Source of the DNA: Panicum virgatum
Lineage: Eukaryota > Streptophyta > Magnoliopsida > Poales > Poaceae
DNA: 64,000 nt
Reading direction: 5' to 3'
Assembly (NCBI RefSeq): GCF_016808335.1
Contig: NC_053136.1
Span: 5,934,531 to 5,998,530, forward strand
This document shows positions 11,801 through 23,300 of this stretch, piece after piece. The position numbers were made by a program, and so were the translations under genes. The notes beneath the pieces are model-generated. The model saw nothing but the letters and a program-made list of their open reading frames with translations. It was not told the DNA's origin and made no database searches. The stretch's first letter is position 1. Every line of letters begins with the position of its first letter.

Positions 11801-13533
11801 CTTGCCAGCTCATACTTTTGTCTGAAGATTTATCAGTAGAAATGCCACCATTCACAGCATTTGCGTCGGATGCATCCATGACAGAACCATGCCTCTGCAA
11901 TTGGAGCACAACCAACTTCCGTCGACTTAACTCAAGCTCTGCCATGCTTTCCTCTAGCTCACCTGCAATCCAATGAGTGCATATGCATTACGGGTTGGTT
12001 TCATTTATAGATCAGGTTAGCCAAAACTATGTTGACCAGAATCAGTAATTTAGCATGTGTTTAATTTTTGCTACTTCATGCGCAACAGAGATTTGGTATG
12101 CATTTATTTTCCGTTCATTCATGCACAACCAAATATTAGTAAAAATTGAACACACTGCTAAATAAATATGTAAAGCATCATATAAAGGTGCATTGCGAAA
12201 CCAGGATTTATATCATATAACATGGAAAATTTTAATCATACGGCAAAAAAAAATAAATTGGCATGTTCCTATTTGCAGCCCGCATTCACATGTTCCTTTT
12301 TTTGTTTTTGTTTTTTGGGGTGGGGGTTGGGGGTTAAGAAACATTCCGAGCTTTAATTCCAAATTACTTTTGATGTGTTGAGTTTTGATATTTGAAAATG
12401 ATACGAGTGTATTTGTATCGGGAAATAGTTTCATGATAGTACACTTTTGCTATGTATTACAAATATATAATAAAAATAGTCCAAAATGTCACTTATACAT
12501 TGGAGGGAATGATATATTTACATAAGATGGAAAAAGCAAGAACTGTAAATAAATTGTCTTGAATGCAGATGTAGCAAACTTTCACCCAAATGGGAATGGG
12601 TGAGGGAGGGATATTTTTAACACCTGAAATGCGCTTAATTTCCTGTAGCTCCCTTGAATGGTTGCTCTTGGAAGCCTCAATCTCATCCAGATACCTTTTG
12701 TGCTTCTCATTAATAATAGAAATAGCCTGATTGGCATTCTCAACAACCTCTTTCAAATGATCGTTATGGTTTTGAAGGGCAACAATAACATCTACATAAA
12801 ATAAGTATGGTTTAATCAAATGTGTAATGAGTATAGAATTTAGATGCAGAGTAATGAAAAGAGAAAAGGTACAAGATTTCCTTTTTTCTACCTTCATTTG
12901 ACTTTTCTCCATTAAAAGCCAAAGCTAAAGATTCACTTCTAGCCTGATGTGAACAAATTGCCTCTTGCAGGGACTTCATCAGAGTAATAGTTACCGAATG
13001 GCGAAAAGCAAGAGCTTCTTCAACAAATTCCAACAAGTTATTTTCATTGTTATTTTTGAAATTGCTGGACTTCAAGAGCCTCAAGAGAAATATCTCCTCC
13101 GAAGGACATGACTCAAAAGAATCTAAGAAACAATGAGCACACGATCGGGTTAAAAAAACATCACTACTGAAACAAATGGACCTTACAAAGCGAATTTGAC
13201 ACAACCTTCTGATAACTCTTCATGGTCAAGCGCTTGCAAATTGCCCAAATCTCCACCAGCCCGTACCCCAAGCAGGACCAAATCATCAATCAGCTATAAT
13301 ATACATAGATGTAATGAGATGTTGGACTGGAAAAGATGCATACACAAATTATCAGACACAAAGGAAAGAACCTGATTCCACATTTTATTCAGCGAAATCA
13401 AAGTCTTGTCATAAGAACATTGCTCATCTCTCAGCTCCTTGAACTTGCACTCCAAGGCATGCATTTCAGACTTCTGTGCCTCCAATTGTTGAAACAACTT
13501 TTGGTTTTCATATTGAAGAGCTGCGGAATCCAT
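5808..13533 (-). CDS. HUB2: E3 ubiquitin-protein ligase BRE1-like 2 (HUB2)
   Basis: HUB2 is the nuclear RING E3 ligase that, with HUB1, monoubiquitinates histone H2B during transcription. Coding exons on the minus strand, with canonical GT-AG junctions and consistent phase, are 13533-13372, 13293-13206, 13122-12892, 12791-12624, 11962-11772, 11633-11550, 11463-11344, 11266-11080, 10980-10820, 10034-9963, 8404-8328, 8097-7903, 7636-7564, 7487-7401, 6929-6792, 6590-6388, 6299-6137 and 5939-5808. They total 2532 nt (843 aa), about the family length. The N-terminus MDSAALQYENQKL and blocks such as CPSEEIFLLRLL and IGQAYEDMQTQNQHL match plant HUB2 rather than HUB1. Nearly the whole protein is coiled coil. 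The C-terminal C3HC4 RING (LKCGVCFDRPKEV, CFHLFC, CPGCGTPFG) keeps all zinc ligands. The ATG lies directly after an acceptor, so the 5'UTR exon is separate. Confidence 0.95.
8590..8935 (-). mobile_element. LTR-like fragment inside a HUB2 intron
   Basis: This GC-rich block interrupts an AT-rich intron. Read on the minus strand it has GATGATATAAACTTG, a leader-like segment, and GGATCCGTGATCCTATCAT, an arrangement typical of the R-U5 part of grass Copia LTRs. No clear ends or target duplication were found. It is a likely retroelement remnant; the family is not identified. Confidence 0.35.
9436..9714 (+). mobile_element. Complete TRIM retrotransposon in a HUB2 intron
   Basis: Two direct terminal repeats of 82 and 81 bp (9436-9517 and 9634-9714) both begin TGTTGGAATATAAGTGAATT and end CAACTCAATA. 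The first is followed at once by TGATATCAAAGC, close to the TGGTATCAGAGC primer site used with initiator tRNA-Met. The second is preceded by the purine tract GTGGGGGGAG. The perfect 5-bp target duplication CTTAG lies at 9431-9435 and 9715-9719. At 279 bp with no coding capacity this fits a terminal-repeat retrotransposon in miniature. It lies in the intron between exons 9963-10034 and 8328-8404, opposite to the gene strand. Confidence 0.9.
9723..9914. mobile_element. hAT-like MITE in a HUB2 intron
   Basis: The terminal inverted repeats are CAGTGTTCTAAAAAAC and, read from the other end, CAAGGTTCTAAAAAAC. The perfect 8-bp target duplication CTTAGCAC lies at 9715-9722 and 9915-9922. The interior contains repeated GTTTAATCA motifs and no coding sequence. 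The 8-bp duplication and CA-G termini fit the hAT superfamily. Its left duplication abuts the TRIM. Confidence 0.85.
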
Positions 13534-15981
13534 CTATAAAAACAAAACAATAATAATGAAAATAAAAAAAATCATCCTACAACAGCAAAAAGGGAAACTT
13601 CAAAAGGGCAACAAAGGAACATACAAAACCCAGCAACAAACTTTCAAAATTGCTTAAGTAATCTGATGAGAGCAGGCACTCAGTTATTATGGTCAGCTTG
13701 CAATTTTTTCCAAGCAAATTATATCTGAAATTTAAATTATTATTGAAAAATTGATATAGCACATTTCCAAGGTCTCTTTGGTTTGTGATGCTGGTGAACC
13801 AAACAAAAAATTTTGGTAACACCAAAACCTGAGCGAGAAAATGATGTTTGGGTTGTGGCTGTACCAATTCACGAGCAATGCAAAACATATCTACCGTCCT
13901 CTTTTTTAAGTTATTCACTGGAGCAATTATATAAGTCAGTCGGGGCAGGAAAACAGTGTTTGGATTGCAACCATGATGGAGTTTGCCAAACCTGTGAGTA
14001 TGACACGTGCCGGAAAAAAAATTGAGCACGAAAACACAGACAGCATAGGCCTTAAATTAATTGATTTTATTGTAAGTAATACAACTGTTCAAATACAAAC
14101 AGATTGCATCATTACACATCGGATGCATGGAGTGTGCTTTAGAAGATATGTTCCAAAGAAGTTTGATAATAAGAAAAATGATGTGCTTAAACAGCCAACC
14201 ACGAGGTGCCATCTAGCTTTGCATGCAACCAAGCCAAGTGAGCAAGCCCACACTGCGTGTACTGAAGTTTTGAGTTGCCCATTTTTGTTTGGGCATTGCC
14301 AGACTTTTGTTCTAAACCAGACTGTAGACCTATTTCAGGGACATTGCAAAATTTTGGTTGGCTCGGGTTGGCTGAGAACCCAGTAGCCCCATATAAAGCA
14401 ACTCAAATTCAACAGAAGGTTTTGATCTCAGATCTTTCACATTCCAATCACAAACTCCTCTGTCGTATATACTAATATACCAAGGCAGCTAAATATCTAC
14501 AAGAGAAAGGCTCCACGCGACCATCTAGCGCCGGAATTCAGCACAACAGCAATATTTGAGGCACTTCACTGGTCAATGGTCATTATATAAGTATTGATGT
14601 CAATGATTATTGTTAGTGGCATTTGATCCACTTCGAGTCTCCTGGATGTCAAAAGGTGAAGGAAAGGAAGGATTCCAATAGGAATTCAAGCCCATTCCCC
14701 CAGTCCGAAGGGATACAGAAGGGGAAAAAATCCTAATAGAACCCTATTGAATTCTTGTGAGAACCCTACATTCTAACAACCCCTCAAGCTGTTGATCATA
14801 AAAGGTAAGGAAATAAAAAGGAAGGAGGGAGGCAAATTTATGCCTGTAGCATCCTGCAACCAAGTCTGGAACTTCTAATTTCACTAATAGATAATAGCAA
14901 TTTAAAGACAAGATAAGAACTTTCCATCAAGTCCATTTTTCTCATTAATGTTCATTGATTGCAGTCTACTGGTATCCAGAAGTGAGAAGTGAGGAGTGCA
15001 TTGTTGAGTAAAATGGAAGTTTAGGGTTAATTTGGAATACAGTACCGTTAGCTTTTATTTAGTCTAACATAAGAGGTGCTTTTGAAAAAGAAACATATGA
15101 GATTTGATCCTAGTGTTTTTCTTTCTTTTTTAAAAAACAAAAGGAAAAATGCTCTAATATAGCCGGAAGTAGTTGGAACTAGCTTTCCCTGTAAGCATGT
15201 CAGCCATGGTAAGGAAACAATCTAATAATAAATGAAACATCCTTACTTATCACACACAGTCGTGCGTGAAGCTGCATTAATTTAGAACGACTAACATTTT
15301 CACCTTACCCAATTTCTGTTATCGTCAATAGCTAAAGACTAGAAGATGTTACAGAATCTCCAACCATGGGTCATATTAGTATATTACCACCCAGCTTCCA
15401 CATCAAACTGAAACTACATGGGGGAGGATGAATCAAATTTATTACTGACAGCATCCAGTTCGGATTCGTTAAAGAAGGCCATGAATATAATATATTCAAC
15501 CCATTGAAACACCAGATAAAAGAAAATCAGCGTGTGACCATGACGCACAGAAGGACCAAGCTGCTTCCAAGGATCAATTTCTGTCATGATTGATCGACAA
15601 ACAGGCTAACCAATCAGTTGGACGAATGCAAAATAGTTGCAACAGAAGGTTGCACCTTGCAGGTGCGCAAGTCCTCATTGCGAGGTTTACAGCGTGCCGG
15701 CGTGGGGAGGTGGGGTTCGATTGAACCTCACGAATTTTTCTTTTCTTTTTTGGATGGGTGGTTTAGCATTCCCATCATGCAGCAGTGGAATCCTCTGCCA
15801 CCATAAGCAGGGGGCGGACCCCAGCATAGGACATGGGTGTACACCAGATAATTTTGCAAACGAAATCGAAGTTAGTAGGTAATATATTGTAACTGGATTC
15901 AGATCCGAGTACAGATTGTTTAGTTAGGGTTTGGGGCGCTCCGTCTCGTACAGCAGAAGGAAAGAGAAGGGGCGGGCATAC
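13534..15981 (-). other. HUB2 first intron (in the 5'UTR)
   Basis: This stretch separates the inferred 5'UTR exon from the first coding exon. It is mostly AT-rich, with an ORF-rich patch at 13800-14400 and a GC-richer patch at 15640-15830; neither resembles a known protein or an element with identifiable ends. Confidence 0.6.
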
Positions 15982-16125
15982 CAGGTGGATGCTCGTCGCC
16001 GGCAAAGGGCTGGGCGAAGACGTGAGAAGTGGCGCCGCCGCTCGCCTGGTCGTCGCCCCCAGGGAAGGAAGAGCGAGGGAGGAGAGAGTCCGAGAGAAGG
16101 GAAAGGGTTTAAGAAAGAGAGGGGG
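15982..16125 (-). promoter_or_regulatory. HUB2: HUB2 5'UTR exon and proximal promoter (inferred)
   Basis: Read on the minus strand, a pyrimidine-rich leader (AAACCCTTTCCCTTCTCTC, then CTCCCTCGCTC) ends at the donor CCACCTG/GTATGC at 15982. Such leaders are typical of grass 5'UTRs. The start is approximate because no TATA box is visible; a hAT-like element begins at 16163, so little native promoter sequence remains directly upstream. Confidence 0.5.
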
Positions 16126-16162
16126 GAGATGACCCTGAGCGGGAACCGGGAGGGGTGTCAAT

Positions 16163-17076
16163 CAGGGTTTACAAAACCAAGCGGTCCGGTCAAATCGTCG
16201 CCCTCCGGTAGCGGTTTACCGGATCGGTTTGACCGGAAACCGGTGGAAACCGGTTGAATTCAAATCCAAATTCAAAAGCACATGTGTAACCGGTTCTGAC
16301 CAGTATACTGACCGGTTTGACCGGTTTACCGATCCGGTCTAACCGGTTACCGGTGTTTTAACCAAAAAATCAGACGGTTTAAAAGTGGTTTCCCGGTTTG
16401 ACCGGTTTACCGGTAGCCATATGCGGTGGGCCTTAATGGGCTGGCCCATTTTTTTCTTTTTTGATTTAACTTCATATGCCCGCAAACTATACTAAATGGA
16501 CGAATTTTTAAGAAAATTTGACACCATTAGATTCATCGCACCTTGAGGTATTTTTATAATTTTTTTGAATTTTTTTGAATTTAAATTTGAATTTTAAATT
16601 TAGGTCGGTTTGGTATCGACCCAAATCGAAATCGGGCCGGGCCGATTTGACCGGTAACTGGTCAAACCGGACTGATTCCCACCGGTTTGGGCCCTGTTTG
16701 GTTCATTTGTGCTATGAACAGTAGCACGGGAATCTTTCATGCATGGAGGTCTAAACGAAGTCCATTTGCAAAACCTTTTCACAGATGGGTGCAACCTTGT
16801 GCGACGAATCTAATGAGCCAAAAAAATCCGCGATTGGCTACAGTGATGCTACAGTAACCATCATCTAATCGTGCGGCCGAAGGCCTCATTAGATTCGTCT
16901 GCTACAGTAACCATCATCTAATCGTGCGGTCAAAGGCCTCATTAGATTCGTCTTGTGAAGTAGCGCAGGGGTTGTGAAATTAATTTTGCAAACTGACTTC
17001 GTTTAATACTAGTAATTATTGATCAAAGTTCCTTAGCACAATTTGTGCTAGGGAACCAAACAGGGCCTTTGACCTG
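16163..17076. mobile_element. hAT-like non-autonomous element, split by a MITE
   Basis: It begins CAGGGTTTACAAAACC and ends GGTTTGACCTG, so both ends read CAGG inwards. It is flanked by the 8-bp duplication GTGTCAAT (16155-16162 and 17077-17084). The body is packed with CCGGTTTGACCGG and CCGGTTTACCGG motifs. A Tourist-like element occupies 16690-17067 inside it; without that insertion it is about 530 bp, like its neighbour at 17143-17700. It has no coding capacity. Confidence 0.82.
16690..17067. mobile_element. Tourist-like (PIF/Harbinger) MITE nested in a hAT-like element
   Basis: Inverted ends are GGCCCTGTTTGGTTC on the left and GAACCAAACAGGGCC on the right. TTTG borders both sides (16686-16689, 17068-17071), consistent with a 3-4 bp target duplication. 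The interior carries a short direct duplication of CTACAGTAACCATCATCTAATCG-type sequence (around 16851-16945). There is no coding capacity. Confidence 0.85.
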
Positions 17077-17142
17077 GTGTCAATCAGCCGAGCTCGAGCC
17101 AGCTTGCCACCTCAAGTTGGAGCCTCCGAGACGAGGTCAATC

Positions 17143-17700
17143 CAGGGTTTTAAAAACCGACCGGACCGGCCTAACCGCCGCCCTCCGGTACCGGTTTACC
17201 GGACCGGTTAGGCCGGTAACCGGTGGAAACCGGTTGAATTCAAATCCAAATTCAAATAAATTCAAAAACTCCCATGCAACCGGTTCCGATTTACCGGTCG
17301 GTTTGACCGGTTTGAAATTCAAAAGCTCCCGTGCAACCGGTTTACCGGCCGGTTTGACCGGTTTACCGACCGGTTTGACCGGTTTACTGGCCGGTTTGAC
17401 CGGTTTGATCGGTGGGCCTTCATGGGCCGGCCCATTTTTTTTCTTTTTCTTTTTTGATTTAACTTTAAATTCCCACAAACTATACTAAATGAATGAATTT
17501 TTGAGAAAATTTGACACTATTAGATTCATCACACCTTGAAGTATTTTTAGGAATTTTTTGGGAATTTTTCATTTTTTGAATTCAAATTTAAAATTTGAAT
17601 TTTGACCGGTTGGGTACCGGCCAAAACCGGAACCGGACCGGACCGGTTTGACCGGTAACCGGTCAAACCGGACCGGTTCCCACCGGTTAGGTTAACCTTG
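17143..17700. mobile_element. hAT-like non-autonomous element
   Basis: It begins CAGGGTTTTAAAAACC and ends TTAACCTTG, flanked by the perfect 8-bp duplication GGTCAATC (17135-17142 and 17701-17708). The interior closely follows the element at 16163-17076, with many CCGGTTTGACCGG motifs. The frames across it (PVKPVGKPVKP and similar) are repeat artefacts. Confidence 0.85.
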
Positions 17701-17708
17701 GGTCAATC

Positions 17709-18163
17709 AACTACTCTCTTTCTCTTTTTCTTTTTCTGCTGCTATCTTTTCTCTGCTGCTCAGGCGTGAGATGATCTCCACTCCAGCCGAGGCCAACCCA
17801 GTCCCTGGAGTACGACGAGGCCGTCAAAGGTGAAGACGACTGCGAGGAAGCACCAGTTATTGCAAAAGAATTATTCAAGGACTACTGAAGATACTTTTAG
17901 GGATGACAACGATCGAAATCAATATTACAATACATTAAATGAAAGCGGTCTGCTCAGAATTTTTCTGTTTTTATAAAACTAACAAAATCAAATGCAGTAA
18001 AAAAATAAAATTAACTGTAAATGATAATTTTTATATTTTTCAAAAACTGGAAATGATCGGAAACATCTTAATATGGAAACTAGACCCTAATGTAAAACAT
18101 ATCGTTCGGTACAGAAATTTCTCGTCCCACCTTCATGCCGTCGGAGTGCTCCGAGAGGAGGGG
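17709..18163. other. Short unique interval between TE blocks
   Basis: A pyrimidine-rich run is followed by a GC-rich stretch to about 17890, then AT-rich sequence up to the Mutator element. This may include displaced ancestral HUB2 upstream sequence. No ORF or site could be assigned. Confidence 0.4.
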
Positions 18164-18171
18164 TTGGCCGG

Positions 18172-18671
18172 CGCGGTTTTTTTATTTTTATATTTTTTAT
18201 TTTCATTTTTTATAAAAATATATTTTTGTTTTCAAAATTTACAGGAATATACCCCGGCCGCCCCGCTGTCGGGCGACCGGGACCTGGTCGCCCCGCTGCG
18301 GGGCGGCAGGAGCTTTTCTGTAAAAAAATTTTACGGAGAATTTACGCTGAAGCCCCTGGAGGACCGATCGCCCGACAGCGGGGCGGCCGGCCCCCCAGGC
18401 CGCCCGGCAGCGGGGCGGCAGGGCCCCGGCCGTCCGGCAGCGGGGCGACCGCCTCCCCCGGCCCTATATAAGGGGTTGGCTGCCCCCCACTCCCTCATTT
18501 GCCTCACGAAAAATCCAAAAAAAAAGAAAAGAGAGGGAGGGAGGGAGAGAGACGAAGCCCTGCCGGATTTTCAAGCCGGCGACTGCAGGTAACCAAAATT
18601 CTTCTACGCTTTACAAACAGTTTATGTTGTAATTATTTTTGTTGACACAGTAGATTAGCAATTAGTTTAAT
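18172..18671 (+). repeat. Left terminal inverted repeat of the MULE
   Basis: It matches the reverse complement of 26211-26670 throughout, including the AT-rich outer end, GC-rich palindromic units (CGCCCCGCTG-CGGGCG), a TATA box, a purine run and the block CGGCGACTGCAG/GTAACC that looks like a leader splice donor. Homology fades after AGATTAGCAATTAGTTTAAT. Confidence 0.85.
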
Positions 18672-18690
18672 ACAAGTGTTGATACAGTAC

Positions 18691-19172
18691 ATGTCGTCCT
18701 CAGAATCCACCTACATTCCAAAGAGTAAGGTGAAGGCAACAGTCCCCCAAGGAGTCCAGGTGCCTATGTGCTTTTGCGGATTCTTGTGCAACCTAATGAA
18801 ATCAAGAGTTTTGGGGGGCGACTTTGGCTTGAGGTTCTTCATGTGCGAGAATTACGAGTATAACCCGCCCAAGCATTACGGCAAGGGTCGAGCAAAGGTA
18901 CTACAAAACACTATCAGAGTTTGCCACTTTCAGATCTGGTAATGACTTCTAACATGATTTAGGGAAAGACTCCACCGCCTCTATGTGATTTCGTGCAGTG
19001 GTTAGACACCGAGCAATCTCAGCAGGATAAGGACCACGTTGAGCGTCAAGCAAGGTGGGCTGCACAAAGGTGCCAACGAATGCTGCATGAAGAACAGATG
19101 GAGGAGAAGCGCAAGAAAGACCAAGAAGAGATTCAAAAGAGAATTGCAGAAGTGGAATGTCAGAAGGCATAG
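18691..19172 (+). CDS. MULE-encoded small GRF-type zinc-finger protein
   Basis: This is a two-exon gene (18691-18897, 18963-19172; AAAG/GTACTA donor, TTTAG acceptor) encoding 138 aa. Residues 25-60 hold a CFCGFLC motif followed by RFFMCENYEY, the pattern of a GRF zinc finger. The second exon is strongly charged (EEQMEEKRKKDQEEIQKRI) and predicts a coiled coil. The frame stays open past the TAG for a further 34 codons to a TAA at 19275, so the TAG may be a premature stop. A leader intron is likely, from the donor in the TIR (near 18588) to ACAG just before the ATG. It faces the transposase gene tail to tail. Its position matches that of mudrB in MuDR, but it does not look homologous. The role is unknown; nucleic-acid binding is inferred. 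Confidence 0.6.
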
Positions 19173-19705
19173 GAACATGAAGCTGATAGGGAGAGGAAGC
19201 GAGAGAGGGCCCACCGTGCTAAGGAAGCAAAGCCTGAAGCTATTAGGAACGGAAAATATCCCCGGTGCACTCAGTAAAACACCATCATGTAGTCCCGGTA
19301 TTTTACATTTCCTAAGGCATGTTAGGTTTACTCACAACACGAGGTTATCGTGTTGCACATGCCACTGCTTTTCATTGTTCAAGTACCTAGTAGTACGAAC
19401 GTCTTAGGCCTCTGTTTTGTAATCGTAGCATTATTTACAAAATTGTATTGCAAACCGGAAATTTATGGTTCGTAACTACCCTTCTATTTTCAGTACACTA
19501 CATTCAGTGAGCAATCTAATTCAACCAACCTACACATTTAGAACTGCAACCAAGAAATCTTACTACACAAATACCTTCGTAATGTTACATGCTACCATCT
19601 GGTTCAAATACATATCCATACATAATAAAATGTAATTATCACATATACAGGTGGGAATACATATCCATACATCTGGTTCAAATACATATCCACACATAAT
19701 GAAAT
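19173..19705. other. Space between the two convergent MULE genes
   Basis: It holds the 34-codon frame extension of the zinc-finger gene to 19277, then AT-rich sequence with a short imperfect duplication of ATACATATCCATACATCTGGTTCAAAT-type sequence (19605-19690), where both transcripts should end. Confidence 0.45.
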
Positions 19706-20340
19706 CTAAACGCGACGGGCTCCAAAATCCGGAGGCAATCCATCGGTGGGATTCCCAGAAGGTCCAACCTCAGCACCAGCATTATCTTCATGCATTTTAG
19801 GGCACTTCTTGTAAGTGTGACCGTCTGCTCCACACAGGTTGCATCGTTTTTTCTTCTTTCCTGCCTCAGACTCATCCATTCCGTTACGGATACGAAGTGT
19901 CTGCCGTCGACCTACCCCTCTCCTAGCATCTGGATTGGGAATGTACATTGGAGAGATATTTGGTGTAGTGAATAATCCCAGACTGCCTATGCCATATATC
20001 TCATGGCCCCAAGTGTACACAGCAGTTTCTTTTCTGTAATATTCTGAAACAAAAACCACAGGTTCCAACCCAGATTCTGAACATGCCACAATAATATAGG
20101 AGCATGGTAGGTGAAGAAAATGTGCCTTCTTGCATCTGCAAAACACCTTGCCTTCCGGCGTTATCAAGCAATCCTGAACGACCCTTTGTCTGCGGACACC
20201 CTGACCTGTTCTGTCCTTGCATGAAACTTCAAACATTTGATCCTTTGTGCCCATGGAGACCACTCTGTGATATTGAGCCTTTTCAATCTTTTCTTTCTTG
20301 TATTTAGTGACCCTATTACAAAAAACCACTCCTGGATCGA

Positions 20341-23300
20341 TGTGACACCTCAGGTGTTTTAAAATAATTAGCAAGGTCTTTAACCATGTCATCATGCATA
20401 ATCATCAAGATTAAACTAAATAATACATTTCTTGTATGTTTACAAATGTATGTGTATGTGTGCAAGTATAGTGTGCCTTGGTAACTTTTTATAAACAAAT
20501 CAATTTTGGCTAGTCAAATGCATCTACACATCCCTTTTAACAGGGTCTACAAAAGCCTAGTTGACATCATGATCAAAATAATAATGACTCCTCATGAAAT
20601 GACAAATAATTTGAATCCTAATTTTTGAAAATTTAAAATAACTTTCAAATCATTGCTCAAATGAATTTTGGCCTAAAAGGAAAGTTGTAGGAATTTTAAT
20701 TTTGAACAACTTTCGTGTTCAAACTTTTTTTTGAGTTTCCATGGAAAATTTTGTGAAAATCACGAGTCAACACGTTGACCACTCTCTCTCTTTCTACTCT
20801 CTTTCTCTCCCCCCTTCCTCCTCTCTGCATTGACGCCACGCGCGCCGAGCGCTCGAGTGCGCACGCTCGCGCTCATAAACAAGGCATCATGATCAACAGC
20901 ACATATGAAGTTTACTAACTTCATAAACAAGTGGGGTGATTTCCTATAACAAATAAGTCATGGTTTGCAAATAAATAAATAACTCAAAGCACAAATAGAA
21001 ATAAATTTAGAAAAATTTACCCTAAACATAACATGAACAGATTAAGCTACCCTGCAAATATCATGCCAAAACATGTAGCCATTTAATCACAACAATTCAT
21101 TCATTCAGACAACACCTAGCAAAAGCTTGAATTATACAAATCAAACTAGAAAAAAACAGAAGCTCAAAATTTAGCAGGAGGTTGAAACAGAAAATAAATA
21201 GCTACTGTGAATTTTTCATGATTTTATCTACACAGAAATAAATATGAGAAAATAAACAAAACAGACAACAGATTAGCAAGATTTATTTTTATCTCATGAT
21301 CTAGCCATGAACTGATGCTCAAACTTCCTGGATAAGCTAAGATACTCCAGATGAACACTCAGGAATATTTTCATGATTTATTAAGAACACAAACTATTTA
21401 CCATAATTAAAGTCTATTAAACAATGATTAAATCAAATAAATAGCTACACCAGAGAACTGATCATGAAATTTTTATATCAAAACTAGTGTTACATGAGTA
21501 AACTACCGTAAAAGTTTCATAGCAAGACAAGCTTTTACTCACCAGATAAGAAAAAGATTAAATAACTAGCCTTTATTTACCTAGTGACACAAAACTACTT
21601 GCATAGCAAAAACTTTCAACCAAAGCCTAACATATTATGATTCTACTGCATAGATCTCTTCAAGAGGATTCCAAAACATTAAGATTTGCTATTTTACGAA
21701 TTTTCTACGAATTGATATTGAATTTCAAAGTTCACTGAAAACATCACAAAGAAGTCCCTAAGGCACTATTCATCTGAGTCTAGGCCTATTCAAATAACCC
21801 CCTGGAGTTTTGTTTCTTCCACCCCGAGGTCCCTGGGCCGGGTCAGAGAGGGGAGGCGGTGGTTGACCGGCCGTTTCCCGGTGAGGGGCTCACCGGCGGC
21901 GAGGGTGGAGGGGTGCGTGAGCTTCACGGGTTCAAGGCGCACCTCTGGGTGGTCTAGGGGTGTGGGGAGGGGCTCGGAGGCGGGGGCTCGACGGAGCAGG
22001 GCGGCTCGGCGGTGGAGGCAACCGACGGCGAGGGTGCTCCGGTGAGTGTTGGGCGAGGGGAAGCGGTCTGGGAGCTGCGCTAGGACGAGGCGCGGCTAAT
22101 GGTAGGGGCAATTGGGGTGGAGCGGGTCTGTGGTGGCGGCTCCGCGGCGGAGGTGAGCTCGCCGGGGTTCGGGGTGGTGCGGCGGCGGTGTTCTGCGGTG
22201 TGAGAGCGAGAGGGAAGCAAAAGAGAGAGAGGAATCGCATTCTGGGGCTTTTGTAGTGCTTGGGCGCTCGCTAGAAGAGGGCGGCGGCGAGGTGGCGGCG
22301 GCGCGGGTGCTTCTGGACTCGGCGGCGCGCGTGGCACGGCCGGGGGCTCCAGCGCGAGGCAACAGGCGGGGGAGGAGGAGCAGCGCGACGCGTGGGCGCC
22401 AGCGCGACGGAAGAGGTGGCCGGGAAGCCTCTCCACGACGCCGGCGGGCGGCGCTGTCGGTGGGCGGCGGCGAGAAACAGAGTAGGGAGGTGGGAGATGG
22501 GGAAAAGGGTCGTTTTGCAATTTCTGAAAATTCCAGGGACCACTCTGTAAACAAGCAATAACTTTTAAACCAAAACTCAAATGGAAAAGTGCCCAACATG
22601 AAAGTTGTTCAACTTTTCAAGATATACAACTTTGATGTTGTGCAAAAATTTATTTGACAAAAGATTCAAGAGCTAAAATTAAAAACATTGAAGGGATTTT
22701 GAATTCAAAGGAAACTTGTCTTTTTCAATGCAAATTCACTTTAAACTTTCACTTAAAAGCAAATTTTGCTTCCATGCATTAAATGCACTGAATTTTGCAA
22801 AAACACCCTCCACAAAAGCTATAATTACACAACCTATTCAACATAACTATAGAAAGGACCTTGCATAAAATTATAATTTCACATATAACCTTTATATTTA
22901 CAAAAAGATCCTTTTCAAGCAATTCAAGCACATGATGCATATACAATATACACAACTACTGTGCAGACACCTATTTAATTACTGTGCAGACACCTAGGGT
23001 GTTACAGATTTCCTGTCACTCGCGAGCTCATAGGAGTTGAATGTCTACTAAGCACTGCAATATAAGGTTTATGGGCGGGGTTGTTGTACTCGTGATACCC
23101 CGTCTGTTTAGTGAAAATGGATAAGGCTGCGATGTGTGGTAGTGGTGGTTAAGCGTTTGAACGTACTAACCACATGCCGAGAATATGATAATCGGTAAGG
23201 TTAAGTACCTAATGGAACCGGCCGTGGAACATACTCCCCACTGTCTGGTCTGTGGTCACTCACGGGTGCAGGGCACCCTAGGGCGGTGGGCCTGTTCCAT

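Noticed and set aside
13747..14390. A possible large MITE in HUB2 intron 1 starting GGTCTCTTTGGTTTG
   Set aside because: No convincing inverted end or target duplication could be found on the right side.
16163..17700. Long frames reading KPVKPVGKPVKP and similar
   Set aside because: They arise from CCGGTTTGACCGG repeats in hAT-like elements; the period-3 look is a repeat artefact, with no start, promoter or family match.
21863..22600. Overlapping GC-rich frames of 95-167 codons on both strands
   Set aside because: All frames are open because of high GC; they lie in an LTR-like insertion and show only Pro/Ala/Arg low complexity.
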